Of a stretch of DNA of 64,000 nucleotides, positions 49,150-57,337 are shown piece by piece; positions within the stretch are counted from its first letter, which is position 1; every line of letters begins with the position of its first letter. Under the pieces are notes generated by a model. It made no database searches. It was given only the letters and a program-made list of their open reading frames with translations, and was not told where the DNA came from. Source of the DNA: Fertoeibacter niger (lineage in GTDB: Bacteria; Pseudomonadota; Alphaproteobacteria; Rhodobacterales; Rhodobacteraceae); contig NZ_WHUT02000001.1 of the NCBI RefSeq assembly GCF_009380135.2, positions 646,308-710,307 on the forward strand. Direction: 5' to 3'. Position numbers and translations under genes: made by a program.

Positions 49150-52138
49150 TCTGCCTGGCCCCGTCCTTGTCATAAAACACCTGATCGACGATCTTTGCCT
49201 TGACCGATCCGCCACCCACCTTGGGAAATTCCACCGTCTCGCCCATCCGGCTGGCGCCGTGCCGCACCAGCCCCATGGCAATGCCGCGTTTCAGCGTGGG
49301 GGAATAATAGGTGGACGTCACGCGGCCTTCGGTATTGCGCTGGCCATTGGCGTTGGTGCCCTCGGTCACGGCATAGGCCCCGTCGGGGATCACCGATCCG
49401 TCCAGCGTTTCCAGCCCCACCAATGTCCAGCGGTCGGGGCTGGCGAGGAAGGCGCGTTCCTGCCCCCGCTTGCCCAGATAATCGGCCTTCTTCTTCGAGA
49501 TCGCCCAGCCCAGGTTCAGATCCTGCGGTATCACCGTGCCATCGGTTTCATCGCCAATCATGATGAAGCCCTTTTCGGCCCGCAGCACATGCAGCGCCTC
49601 GGTGCCGTAGGGCATCACGCCAAACTCGGCCCCCGCCGCGACGCAGGTCTGCCAGAACGCCAGCCCCTCGCTGGCCGGAATCGCCACCTCATAGCTGAGT
49701 TCACCTGAAAAGCTGATCCGGTAAACCCGCGCGCGGAAGCCACCCAACGTGCCATCGGCCCAGGTCATGAACGGCAGCGCGTCTTTCGACACATCCATCC
49801 CGCCCAGCTTTTCCAACAGCTTGCGCGCGTTCGGGCCAACCACCGCCACCTGCGCATATTGTTCGGTGACATTGGCGGTATAGACCTGCCAATCCCACCA
49901 TTCGCATTGCAGCCAGTCTTCCATATGCGCGTGAATCCGGTCAGCCCCGCCGGTGGTGGTGTGGACAAGGAACGTGTTGGCATCAATCCGCGCCACCACG
50001 CCGTCATCCATCAGGAAACCGGATTCCGAACACATCAACCCATAGCGGCATTTGCCCACCGCCAGATTGCTCATCACCCCGGTATACAGCATGTCAAGGA
50101 ATTTGCCGGCATCCGGCCCCTTGACCACGATCTTGCCAAGGGTCGAGGCATCCAGCAGCCCCAGCGCGTTGCGGGTGTTCGTCACCTCACGCTCCACCGC
50201 CTGCGCATGAGATTCGCCCGCGCGGGCAAAGCAATAGGGCCGACGCCACAGGCCCACGGGTTCAAAATAGGCACCCTGCGCCTCGTGCCAGCCATGCATC
50301 GGCGTTTTCCGCAGCGGCTGGAAAATCTCGCCCCGCGCCTCGCCGGCCAGTGCACCCAGTGTCACCGGCGTATAGGGCGGGCGGAAGGTGGTGGTGCCAA
50401 CCTGCGGGATATCTGTGTTCAGCGCCCCGGCCAGCACGGCCAGCCCGTTGATGTTGCTGAGTTTTCCTTGATCGGTCGCCATGCCCAGCGTGGTGTAGCG
50501 TTTGGTGTGTTCGACCGATTCATACCCTTCGCGCGCGGCAAGCTGCACGTCGGACACTTTCACATCATTCTGATAATCCAGCCACATCTTTGCCTTCAGT
50601 GCAGGCGCGGCCCCCTGCGGCATGATCCAGACCGGGGCCATGGGGGATTCGTCGGCGGCAATGGCCTCGGGGGCCGCAGCACCCGCCTGCCCCACAGCGG
50701 CCAGCCCTGCGGCATGGCCGTCGGCCAGACAATCGCCCGCCAGCAGCGCGCCGTTGGCCGCACCGGCGGCGATCACCATGGCGCTGCCGTCATCGGTGGT
50801 CGGCGGGCGTGTGGCATCGGGGCGGAAATGCGCGTTCGCGGCATCCCATGTCAGCTTGCCGCCGCAATGGCTCCACAGATGCACGACGGGCGACCAGCCG
50901 CCCGACATGGCCACAGCCTCACAGGCTACCTCTTCCAGCACCGCGCCCTCACCGGCCTGGGCACAAAGCGCCACGCCGGTCACGCGCTTGCCGCCCTTGA
51001 CCTTGGCAATCGCCTTGCCGGTTTCCACCCGTATCCCCAGCGCGCGGGCCTGCATCGGCAGCGCGCCATTGGCCTGCGCGCGCGCATCGACGATCACCGG
51101 CACCACCAGCCCCGCCTGATGCAGCGCAATCGCCGTGCGGTAGGCGTCGTCGTTGTTCGTCACCACCACCGTGCGGTCGCCGGGCGATATGGCGAAGTTC
51201 ACCACATAATCGCGCACCGCAGCCGCCAGCATCACGCCGGGTATGTCATTGCCCGCAAAAGACAAAGGCCGCTCGATCGCCCCCGTGGCGGTAATGATCC
51301 TGCCCGCCCGGATGCGCCAGAGCCGGTGTTTGGGCCGCCCGTCGCCGGGGGTGTGATCGGCCACTCTCTCATCTGCCAGCACATAGCCATGGTCATAGAC
51401 CCCTGCCCCGCAGCAACGCAGGCGCAGGGTCACATTCTCCATCCGTTCAAGGGCTTGAACGGCGTTCTTCACCCATTCATCCGCAGACTGGCCGTCCACC
51501 GTCACGCCATCCACCGGGGCACGCCCGCCCCAATGCGCGGTCTGTTCCAGCAGCATCACCCGTGCACCGGATTGCCCGGCCACCAAAGCCGCTTGCAAGC
51601 CCGCAATCCCGCCGCCCACCACCAGCACATCGGCAAAGGCATAGGCCTGTTCATAGCGATCCGCGTCGCGGTCTTTCGGCGCTTTGCCCAGACCGGCGGA
51701 TTGCCGCACGATCGGTTCGAACACATGTTTCCAGAAGGCGCGCGGGTGAATGAAGGTCTTGTAATAGAAGCCGGCGGGCAGCAGTTTGGCCGCGTAATTG
51801 TTCAGGATGCCGATGTCGAAATCGAGGCTGGGCCAGTGGTTCTGGCTGCCCGCCTCCAGCCCTTCGAACAGTTCCGTCGTGGTGGCGCGCTGGTTCGGCT
51901 CCAGCCGCGCGCCTGCGCCCAGATTGACCAGCGCGTTCGGCTCTTCCGGCCCGGCAGCCACCACGCCGCGCGGGCGGTGGTATTTGAAGCTGCGGCCCAC
52001 CAGCATCTGGTCATTGGCCAGCAGGGCGGCGGCCAGCGTGTCACCGGCAAAACCGCCCATCCGCTTGCCGTTGAAGGTGAATTCATGGGCCGTCGAACGG
52101 TCGATCAGACGGCCACCGGAGGCAAGACGTGTGGTCAT
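49142..52138 (-). CDS. soxA: Sarcosine oxidase alpha subunit
   Basis: Large subunit of the enzyme that demethylates sarcosine to glycine and passes the methylene group to tetrahydrofolate. The 998-residue protein has an N-terminal ferredoxin-like/Fer2 domain (RLIDRSTAHEFTFNGKRM), an NAD/FAD Rossmann motif (VLVVGGGIAGLQAALVAG), and a C-terminal GcvT aminomethyltransferase domain (from about 600; KGPDAGKFLDMLYTGVMSNL, RAEKGFIMIGDETDGTVIP). Start ATG overlaps the soxD stop (ATGA). Confidence 0.97.
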   Translation of the reverse strand: MTTRLASGGRLIDRSTAHEFTFNGKRMGGFAGDTLAAALLANDQMLVGRSFKYHRPRGVVAAGPEEPNALVNLGAGARLEPNQRATTTELFEGLEAGSQNHWPSLDFDIGILNNYAAKLLPAGFYYKTFIHPRAFWKHVFEPIVRQSAGLGKAPKDRDADRYEQAYAFADVLVVGGGIAGLQAALVAGQSGARVMLLEQTAHWGGRAPVDGVTVDGQSADEWVKNAVQALERMENVTLRLRCCGAGVYDHGYVLADERVADHTPGDGRPKHRLWRIRAGRIITATGAIERPLSFAGNDIPGVMLAAAVRDYVVNFAISPGDRTVVVTNNDDAYRTAIALHQAGLVVPVIVDARAQANGALPMQARALGIRVETGKAIAKVKGGKRVTGVALCAQAGEGAVLEEVACEAVAMSGGWSPVVHLWSHCGGKLTWDAANAHFRPDATRPPTTDDGSAMVIAAGAANGALLAGDCLADGHAAGLAAVGQAGAAAPEAIAADESPMAPVWIMPQGAAPALKAKMWLDYQNDVKVSDVQLAAREGYESVEHTKRYTTLGMATDQGKLSNINGLAVLAGALNTDIPQVGTTTFRPPYTPVTLGALAGEARGEIFQPLRKTPMHGWHEAQGAYFEPVGLWRRPYCFARAGESHAQAVEREVTNTRNALGLLDASTLGKIVVKGPDAGKFLDMLYTGVMSNLAVGKCRYGLMCSESGFLMDDGVVARIDANTFLVHTTTGGADRIHAHMEDWLQCEWWDWQVYTANVTEQYAQVAVVGPNARKLLEKLGGMDVSKDALPFMTWADGTLGGFRARVYRISFSGELSYEVAIPASEGLAFWQTCVAAGAEFGVMPYGTEALHVLRAEKGFIMIGDETDGTVIPQDLNLGWAISKKKADYLGKRGQERAFLASPDRWTLVGLETLDGSVIPDGAYAVTEGTNANGQRNTEGRVTSTYYSPTLKRGIAMGLVRHGASRMGETVEFPKVGGGSVKAKIVDQVFYDKDGARQNV

Positions 52139-52458
52139 TTGTAACCTTCCCAGCCGGGGCGTTTGGCGGTGATCTTGGCAATGATATCGGCGGGCGGCTC
52201 GCCCAGCTGTGCGGGATAGGTGCCGAACACCTCCAGCGTCACAGTGCAGCGCGCAGCCAGAAACCACTTGCCGCAGCCATAGGCATGCCGCCAGCGCTCA
52301 AAATGCACGCCCTTGGGGTTCTTGCGCGCGAACATGTAGGATTCGAAATCATCGTCCGACGAGCCGGGGCCAAAGCGTTTCAAATGCGCCTCGTATCCGG
52401 GGGTGAGTTCGGTTTCCTCGGCTTTGACGCCGCAGTAGGGGCATTCAAGGGTTAGCAT
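52135..52458 (-). CDS. soxD: Sarcosine oxidase delta subunit
   Basis: A 107-residue zinc-binding subunit. Zinc ligands of the family are visible as C6 and C9 (ECPYC), H58 and C62 (HAYGC). The PSSDDDFESYMFARKNPKG-like segment and ERWRHAYGCGKWF are family hallmarks. It overlaps soxA by four bases and the hypothetical gene before it by seven bases. Confidence 0.96.
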   Translation of the reverse strand: MLTLECPYCGVKAEETELTPGYEAHLKRFGPGSSDDDFESYMFARKNPKGVHFERWRHAYGCGKWFLAARCTVTLEVFGTYPAQLGEPPADIIAKITAKRPGWEGYK

Positions 52459-52727
52459 TGTGGTGCTCCTCTTGCGTTTTTTGCCAATTCCTTAAGGAAA
52501 TCTGGCGTCTTAAGCTTGACCGCTTCTGCGTCTGACCAAGTGACATAGACCGCAAACGTATCGTCTGCGGGATCGTATTCAAAACCCAACGTATTGCATG
52601 CCCAAGTCAAAGGTTTTGCTTGCTCAGGACCGGATTTCAAATGTTTCCAAATAGACTGGTAGCTGTAGTTCTTGTCAGCCATTTGCTCTGCAATGAGAGG
52701 CGTGACTTTGGTGGTCAATACCGCCAT
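52452..52727 (-). CDS. Hypothetical protein inserted between soxB and soxD (91 aa)
   Basis: A soluble 91-residue protein starting MAVLTTKVTPLIAEQMAD, with YSYQSIWKHLKSGPEQAK in the middle and a lysine-rich C-terminal helix. No family recognised. Its DNA is clearly AT-richer than the surrounding sox genes. The ATG shares a base with the stop codon of a duplicated soxB tail (TGATG), and its end overlaps soxD by seven bases, so it is translated as part of the operon. A TTG codon just upstream would add one residue. Unusual: sox operons normally run soxB directly to soxD. Confidence 0.65.
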   Translation of the reverse strand: MAVLTTKVTPLIAEQMADKNYSYQSIWKHLKSGPEQAKPLTWACNTLGFEYDPADDTFAVYVTWSDAEAVKLKTPDFLKELAKNARGAPQC

Positions 52728-52801
52728 CAATGCGCCACCTCCGCCAACACCGATTCAGCAATGAACCGCCCTTCGCGGAACCGCTCGATTTCGAACGCCG
52801 C
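52727..52801 (-). pseudogene. Partial duplicate of the soxB 3' end
   Basis: These 75 bases encode a 24-residue tail, AAFEIERFREGRFIAESV then LAEVAH and a stop, that repeats the last 24 residues of SoxB (containing ERFREGRFIDESV and GVAH). The nucleotide match over the segment is strong but with scattered differences, so the duplication is not recent. There is no start codon or ribosome site, so it is a remnant. Confidence 0.8.
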
Positions 52802-52808
52802 CACCCAG

Positions 52809-52994
52809 TCAGAACTGGAAATACACCGATGCTCTTGGCGCGGGGTTGTCCGACAGCCCGCCCGAGGTGATCGCCATGGCCATGCCTGCCGCGACAAGCT
52901 GCAATGCCGCGCCAAAGACGAAACCGGCGATGGCGGGGGCGCGGCGTTGCAGGCTGGCGGCGGTGGGCAGGAGGTCGGCAAGGCGGCGGCGCAT
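52809..52994 (-). CDS. Small membrane protein after soxB (61 aa)
   Basis: MRRRLADLLPTAASLQRRAP is followed by one hydrophobic helix (AGFVFGAALQLVAAGMAMAI) and a polar tail ending VYFQF. An ACGGAGAG ribosome site lies eight bases before the ATG, which favours a real gene. It lies between soxB and the duplicated soxB tail, on the sox strand. No family recognised. Confidence 0.5.
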   Translation of the reverse strand: MRRRLADLLPTAASLQRRAPAIAGFVFGAALQLVAAGMAMAITSGGLSDNPAPRASVYFQF

Positions 52995-53085
52995 GGGCGG
53001 CTCTCCGTGGCTGGGTGCAGCACAGATAGGCCGCCGCAGCGCCCGCGCAAAGTGACAAGCCTGTCAGTGTGCTGCGGCATCGGCA

Positions 53086-54333
53086 TCAATGCGCCACCCC
53101 CGCCGCCACGGATTCGTCGATGAACCGCCCCTCGCGGAACCGTTCCATGCCGAATTCGGCAGCCAGCGGCCCCGGCTCGCCCTTGGCCATCAGTTCGGCC
53201 ATCGCCCAGCCCGACCCGGGAATGGCCTTGAACCCGCCGGTGCCCCAGCCGCAGTTGATGAAGCAATTGCCCAGCGGGGTTTTCGACAGGATGGGGGATC
53301 GGTCGCCGGTCATGTCCACGATGCCGCCCCACTGGCGCAGCATTTTCAGCCGGGAAATCATCGGGAAGGTTTCGACCAGCGCGCGCAGCGTTTCCTCGAT
53401 ATGGTGGAACGACCCGCGCTGGGTGTAGTTGTTGAACCCGTCGGTGCCGCCGCCGATCACCATCTCGCCCTTGTCGGACTGGCTCATGTAGCCATGCACG
53501 GTGTTGGCCATGACGACCACATCCATGCAGGGCTTGATCGGCTCGGATACCAGCGCCTGAAGCGCCACAGCCTCGACCGGCAGACGGAAGCCAGCCATTT
53601 CGGCCACCTGCCCCGAATGGCCTGCCACCACGATGCCCAGCTTCTTGCAACCGATGAAGCCTTTGGTCGTCTCCACCCCCGTCACCTGGCCGCCTTCCGA
53701 CCGCACGCCCTTCACCTCGCATTGCTGGATGATGTGCATGCCCATGGCCGAACAGGCGCGCGCATAGCCCCAGGCCACGGCATCATGCCGCGCCGTGCCG
53801 CCGCGCGCCTGATAAAGCGCGCCCAGCACCGGGTAACGCGGCCCGTCGATGTTGATGATCGGCACCAGTTCCTTCACCCGCTGCGGCCCGATGTATTCGG
53901 TCGTCACCCCTTGCAGCATGTTGGCATGCACGGTGCGCAGATAACCGCGCACCTCGTGATGCGTCTGGGCCAGCATCAACAGGCCCCGGGGGCTGAACAT
54001 GATGTTGTAGTTCAGTTCCTGGCTCAGCGTCTCATACAGGCTGCGCGCCTTTTCATAAAGCGCGGCCGAGGGGTCTTGCAGATAGTTCGACCGGATGATC
54101 GTGGTGTTGCGCCCGGTGTTGCCGCCGCCCAGCCAGCCCTTTTCGATCACTGCCACATTGGTGATGCCGAAATTCTTGCCCAGATAATAGGCGGTCGCAA
54201 GACCATGCCCCCCGGCCCCCACGATGACCACATCATAGCTGGCGCGCGGCGCGGGCGAGGCCCAGGCCTTTTCCCAGCCGGTGTGGTGGCGCAAGGCCTC
54301 ACGCGCGATGGCGAATACCGAATAGCGTTTCAT
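53086..54333 (-). CDS. soxB: Sarcosine oxidase beta subunit
   Basis: The 415-residue flavoprotein subunit that oxidises sarcosine. It carries the FAD Rossmann motif VVIVGAGGHGLATAYYLG, GGGNTGRNTTIIRSNYL, and ARHDAV with H183, which aligns with the histidine that binds FMN covalently in the family (inference by motif). C-terminal NCGWGTGGFKAIPGSG closes the flavin site. Start ATG encodes MKRYSVFAIAREALRHHTGW. First gene of the sox operon; the last 24 residues recur downstream as a remnant. Confidence 0.97.
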   Translation of the reverse strand: MKRYSVFAIAREALRHHTGWEKAWASPAPRASYDVVIVGAGGHGLATAYYLGKNFGITNVAVIEKGWLGGGNTGRNTTIIRSNYLQDPSAALYEKARSLYETLSQELNYNIMFSPRGLLMLAQTHHEVRGYLRTVHANMLQGVTTEYIGPQRVKELVPIINIDGPRYPVLGALYQARGGTARHDAVAWGYARACSAMGMHIIQQCEVKGVRSEGGQVTGVETTKGFIGCKKLGIVVAGHSGQVAEMAGFRLPVEAVALQALVSEPIKPCMDVVVMANTVHGYMSQSDKGEMVIGGGTDGFNNYTQRGSFHHIEETLRALVETFPMISRLKMLRQWGGIVDMTGDRSPILSKTPLGNCFINCGWGTGGFKAIPGSGWAMAELMAKGEPGPLAAEFGMERFREGRFIDESVAAGVAH

Positions 54334-54436
54334 CTGCCGACTCCCCGTGGCGGGTCTGACCTGTCTTCTGGAACGGGACACCGAATTCGCCCCCGCCGCA
54401 AGCGGCACTCTGGGGCGAAATGCGACATCGGCCTGC

Positions 54437-54570
54437 GACGCTTTTGCGCCATGCGCCACGCGTGGCCCTGTGCCAGCCTTTTGCACGGCGCGGGGACGCT
54501 TTTGCGCCATGCGCCACGCGTGGCCCTGCACCAGCCTTTTGCGCGGCGCGGGGACGCTTTTGCGGCATGG
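54437..54570. repeat. 58-bp tandem repeat between soxB and ccmI
   Basis: Two full copies (54437-54494 and 54495-54552) differ at three positions, and a third starts at 54553 and decays after about 18 bases. Each copy contains the perfect palindrome GCCACGCGTGGC plus GACGCTTTTGCG at its start. The array fills much of the 312-base spacer between divergent soxB and ccmI, so it lies in the promoter region of one or both; the rest of the spacer shows no gene. Confidence 0.9.
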
Positions 54571-54645
54571 CGGCGGGATGCGACCGATTGGGGGCTTTTG
54601 CCCGGGGCTGGCAGGGCTTACATGGGGCAAGGCAAAGGGGGCGGC

Positions 54646-55884
54646 ATGGGCGTGGTAGTGTTCTGGGGCGTGGCGGGGGCGGTGACGCTGGCGGTGGCGT
54701 TGGTGCTGCTGGCGGCGTTGCGGCGTGGCGGGCAACCCGATGATACGGCAGCGCAGGACATGCGCGTTTACCGCGATCAGCTGGCCGAGGTGGACCGCGA
54801 TCTGGCGCGCGGCATCATCGCCGCAGACGAGGCCGGCCGCCTGCGCGCCGAAGTGTCGCGCCGGGTGCTGGAGGCTGACCGCGCGGCACAACGGGGCGGC
54901 CCGGCGGCCCTTGGCGGGCGCGGCTTGCCGCTGGCTGCCGGGCTGATGCTGGTGGTGCTGGGCGCTGCGGTCTGGGGCTATGCGCGGCTGGGCGCGCCCG
55001 GCTATCCCGACATGCCCATGGCCGCCCGCATCGCGCAGGCCGAGGTGTTGCGCACCAACCGGCCCGCACAGGCCGAGGCTGAGGCTTCGATGCCCGCATC
55101 CGTGTCGCCAGACGCCGACCCCGCCTTTCTGGATCTGATGGAAAAGCTGCGCGGCGCCGTGGCCAGCCGCCCGGGCGACCTGCAAGGCCAGGAACTGCTG
55201 GCCCGGAACGAAGCGCAACTGGGCCGCTTTTCCGAGGCTGCCGCCGCGCAGGCGCAGGTAATCGCGCTGAAGGCCCCGGGTGACAGCGCCGCCGACCATG
55301 CCGCACTGGCCGAACTTCTGATCCTGGCCGCCGGGGGCTATGTGTCGCCCGAGGCCGAGTCTGCGCTGACCGAGGCGTTGCGGCGCGATCCGCAGGACGG
55401 GCTGGCGCGGTATTATTCCGGCCTGATGCTGGCGCAGACCGGGCGGCCCGACCTGGCCTTTCAGATCTGGCGCGGGCTGCTGGAAAGCTCGGGGCCTGAC
55501 GCGCCCTGGCTGCCTGCGCTGCGCGCGCAGATCGGCGACATGGCGCGGCGCGCAGGCGTCGATTACGCGCTGCCCGACACCGCGCTGCCCGGCCCTTCGG
55601 CGGCGGATGTCGAGGCTGCGGCAGATATGACGGACGCCGACCGGCAGGCGATGATCGAAGGCATGGTGGCGCAATTGTCCGACCGGCTGGCGACCGAAGG
55701 CGGGCCTGCCGCCGACTGGGCGCGGCTGATCGCGGCTTATGGCGTATTGGGCCAGACCGACCGCGCCGCCGCCATCTATGCCGAGGCGCAGGGCCGGTTT
55801 CAGGGCCGCACCGCCGATCTGGCGGCGTTGCAGTCTGCGGCGGAACAGGCCGGAGTCACCGAAGATGCCGGGTTGGCCGAATGA
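54646..55884 (+). CDS. ccmI: c-type cytochrome biogenesis protein CcmI
   Basis: A 412-residue haem-ligation chaperone that holds apocytochrome c. Two N-terminal membrane helices (VFWGVAGAVTLAVALVLLAAL and LPLAAGLMLVVLGAAVWGYA) flank a cytoplasmic leucine-zipper-like loop (RVYRDQLAEVDRDLARGII), followed by a periplasmic TPR domain. Start ATG (MGVVVFWG) has AAGGGGG at good spacing; an ATG eight codons upstream is also in frame. The stop overlaps ruvX by four bases. Confidence 0.94.
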   Translation: MGVVVFWGVAGAVTLAVALVLLAALRRGGQPDDTAAQDMRVYRDQLAEVDRDLARGIIAADEAGRLRAEVSRRVLEADRAAQRGGPAALGGRGLPLAAGLMLVVLGAAVWGYARLGAPGYPDMPMAARIAQAEVLRTNRPAQAEAEASMPASVSPDADPAFLDLMEKLRGAVASRPGDLQGQELLARNEAQLGRFSEAAAAQAQVIALKAPGDSAADHAALAELLILAAGGYVSPEAESALTEALRRDPQDGLARYYSGLMLAQTGRPDLAFQIWRGLLESSGPDAPWLPALRAQIGDMARRAGVDYALPDTALPGPSAADVEAAADMTDADRQAMIEGMVAQLSDRLATEGGPAADWARLIAAYGVLGQTDRAAAIYAEAQGRFQGRTADLAALQSAAEQAGVTEDAGLAE

Positions 55885-56366
55885 ACATCCATGACCGGGT
55901 GGAGGATTTCGTGACCGCCCTGCCCCGGCATGGCGCGCTGGCGGGGCTGGATTTTGGCGAAAAGACCATCGGCGTGGCTGTGTCGGACGGGCTGCGCAAT
56001 GTGGCGACCCCGCTTTTGACCATCCGCCGGGTGAAATTCACCGAAGATGCCGCACACCTGTTGGCGCTGATCGCGCAGCGCGGGCTGGCGGGGCTGATCC
56101 TGGGCCTGCCGCGCAACATGGACGGATCGGAAGGCCCGCGCGCCCAGGCCACCCGCGCCTTTGCCCGCAATCTGGCGCGGCTGACGCCCTTGCCCATCGG
56201 GTTCTGGGATGAACGCCTGTCCACCGTGGCCGCCGAAAGGGCGCTTCTGGAGGCGGATACGTCACGCAAACGCCGCAAAGAGGTGATCGACCATGTGGCC
56301 GCCGGGTATATCCTGCAAGGAGTGCTGGACCGGATGGGCCATATGCGCCGGGAGACCGAAGGTTGA
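55881..56366 (+). CDS. ruvX: Putative pre-16S rRNA nuclease / Holliday junction resolvase RuvX (YqgF)
   Basis: A 161-residue RNase H-like nuclease: LAGLDFGEKTIGVAVSDGLR carries the first catalytic aspartate, LILGLPRNMDGSEGPRAQ and FWDERLSTVAAERAL the second and third acidic positions. Family members process the 5' end of 16S rRNA precursor. ATGA overlap with ccmI and TTGA overlap with the next gene make a compact three-gene unit. Confidence 0.95.
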   Translation: MNIHDRVEDFVTALPRHGALAGLDFGEKTIGVAVSDGLRNVATPLLTIRRVKFTEDAAHLLALIAQRGLAGLILGLPRNMDGSEGPRAQATRAFARNLARLTPLPIGFWDERLSTVAAERALLEADTSRKRRKEVIDHVAAGYILQGVLDRMGHMRRETEG

Positions 56367-56611
56367 AGGACACCGACCCGTTGAAAGATGACCTGTGGGA
56401 ACGCGACGAGATCGCCTCGCCCTGCGTGAAGCTGTGCGTGATCCACCCCGAAGAGCGCATCTGCGTGGGGTGCTTCCGCACCATCGACGAAATCGCCGTC
56501 TGGTCGCAACTGGCGCGTGAGGCCCGGGCCGAGATCATGGAAGACCTGCCCTCGCGCGCGCCGCGTCTGGCAAAACGCCGCGGCGGCCGGGCCGGGCGGC
56601 TGGATCACTGA
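56363..56611 (+). CDS. DUF1289 small zinc-finger-like protein
   Basis: An 82-residue protein with the DUF1289 pattern SPCVKLCVIHPEERICVGC, four cysteines arranged to bind a metal, and TIDEIAVWSQLAREARAEIM after it. The start is TTG inside the ruvX stop region (TTGA). Function is not established for the family. Confidence 0.9.
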   Translation: MKDTDPLKDDLWERDEIASPCVKLCVIHPEERICVGCFRTIDEIAVWSQLAREARAEIMEDLPSRAPRLAKRRGGRAGRLDH

Positions 56612-56665
56612 AACAGGTGTGACCTGCCCGGTGCATGAGCAAATGTTACTTGCGAGACGGATCAG

Positions 56666-57034
56666 TTATGCGTGCCGTTCGAACCTTCCCTCGTCATCGG
56701 GGTAAGTCCAGATTGTTTCATCAGCCAGTATTGCGGCTACAACTGCTTCAGCCCGTGCTTGACTTGTCGGGCGTCTTCCAAGCCCCATGTAGTCTGACTC
56801 TATCTGAACGAGGTATTTGACGACCTGATCGCGCGCCTCGCCGTCCCGCAACTGGCAAGCGGCGGAAATCAGATAGCTATCATACTCATTCGCAAATTTC
56901 GCGTTCGCTTCGTCGGTCCATTTTCCAGTGAAATGCCCGCCTGACCCAAGAAGACCTATCGGATCCCACAGACGCCAGCCAATGTCGCGCAGCTTTGATA
57001 GTTTAACTCTTGGCTTGGGCAATGCTTGTGTCAT
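56666..57034 (-). CDS. Orphan hypothetical protein, DUF1871-like pattern (122 aa)
   Basis: A soluble protein of 122 residues whose pattern of WRLWDPIGLLG, ANEYDSYLISAACQL, YLVQIESDYMGLG and an Arg/Ala-rich C-terminal helix resembles small DUF1871-type proteins, some of which behave as immunity or accessory proteins. The DNA is AT-richer than both neighbours and lies on the opposite strand to them, consistent with acquisition. Start ATG encodes MTQALPKPRVKLSKLRD. Family assignment is by eye and uncertain. Confidence 0.6.
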   Translation of the reverse strand: MTQALPKPRVKLSKLRDIGWRLWDPIGLLGSGGHFTGKWTDEANAKFANEYDSYLISAACQLRDGEARDQVVKYLVQIESDYMGLGRRPTSQARAEAVVAAILADETIWTYPDDEGRFERHA

Positions 57035-57337
57035 CGCGAACCCGGACAGTTGGACATATCGTCAACTAGATCAACTTCGCCAGTGTTCGCAATGGAGCAA
57101 ACGGCAGAGGCCTCCGGCGGGGATATTTGGGCCAAGATGAAAACGCATCGGGGGCGGCCCCTTTCACCCGGCGTCGATCGGGTGTAGAAGGCGGCGCGGC
57201 CCGGCCAGCCACACCACAGCCCCTTGCAATGTGCGCCGGGCCCAGCCGCCGGACCCGGTCTGTAACCGGCCCGCTTTTCCTGTTGCATTTTTGCGCCCCG
57301 CTTGCCTGCCTCCTCCCCTCTGCCAAGGAAATCCCCC
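57035..57337. other. Intergenic region before the MFS exporter
   Basis: About 303 bases. It contains dispersed repeat copy F near its left part and an AAGGAAATCCCCC ribosome site just before the exporter ATG. I see no small gene or strong hairpin in the remainder. Confidence 0.5.
57107..57143 (-). repeat. Dispersed repeat copy F (box only, divergent)
   Basis: On the + strand GAGGCCTCCGGCGGGGATAT and TTGGGCCAAGATGAAAA; the first half matches copy A (CCTCC-GGGGATATTTG) but the CATTTTCTGTCTCT part is replaced by TTTTCATCTTGGCC. No hairpin follows. Confidence 0.6.

Noticed and set aside
49859..52144. 761-residue plus-strand open frame over soxA
   Set aside because: Antisense shadow of soxA with no recognisable motif.
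54437..54570. CRISPR array
   Set aside because: The 58-bp units are contiguous with no unique spacers, and no cas genes are present.
53086..55674. 862-residue minus-strand frame extending soxB upstream across ccmI
   Set aside because: The conserved SoxB N-terminus begins at the ATG at 54333; upstream codons come from the tandem repeat and the antisense of ccmI.
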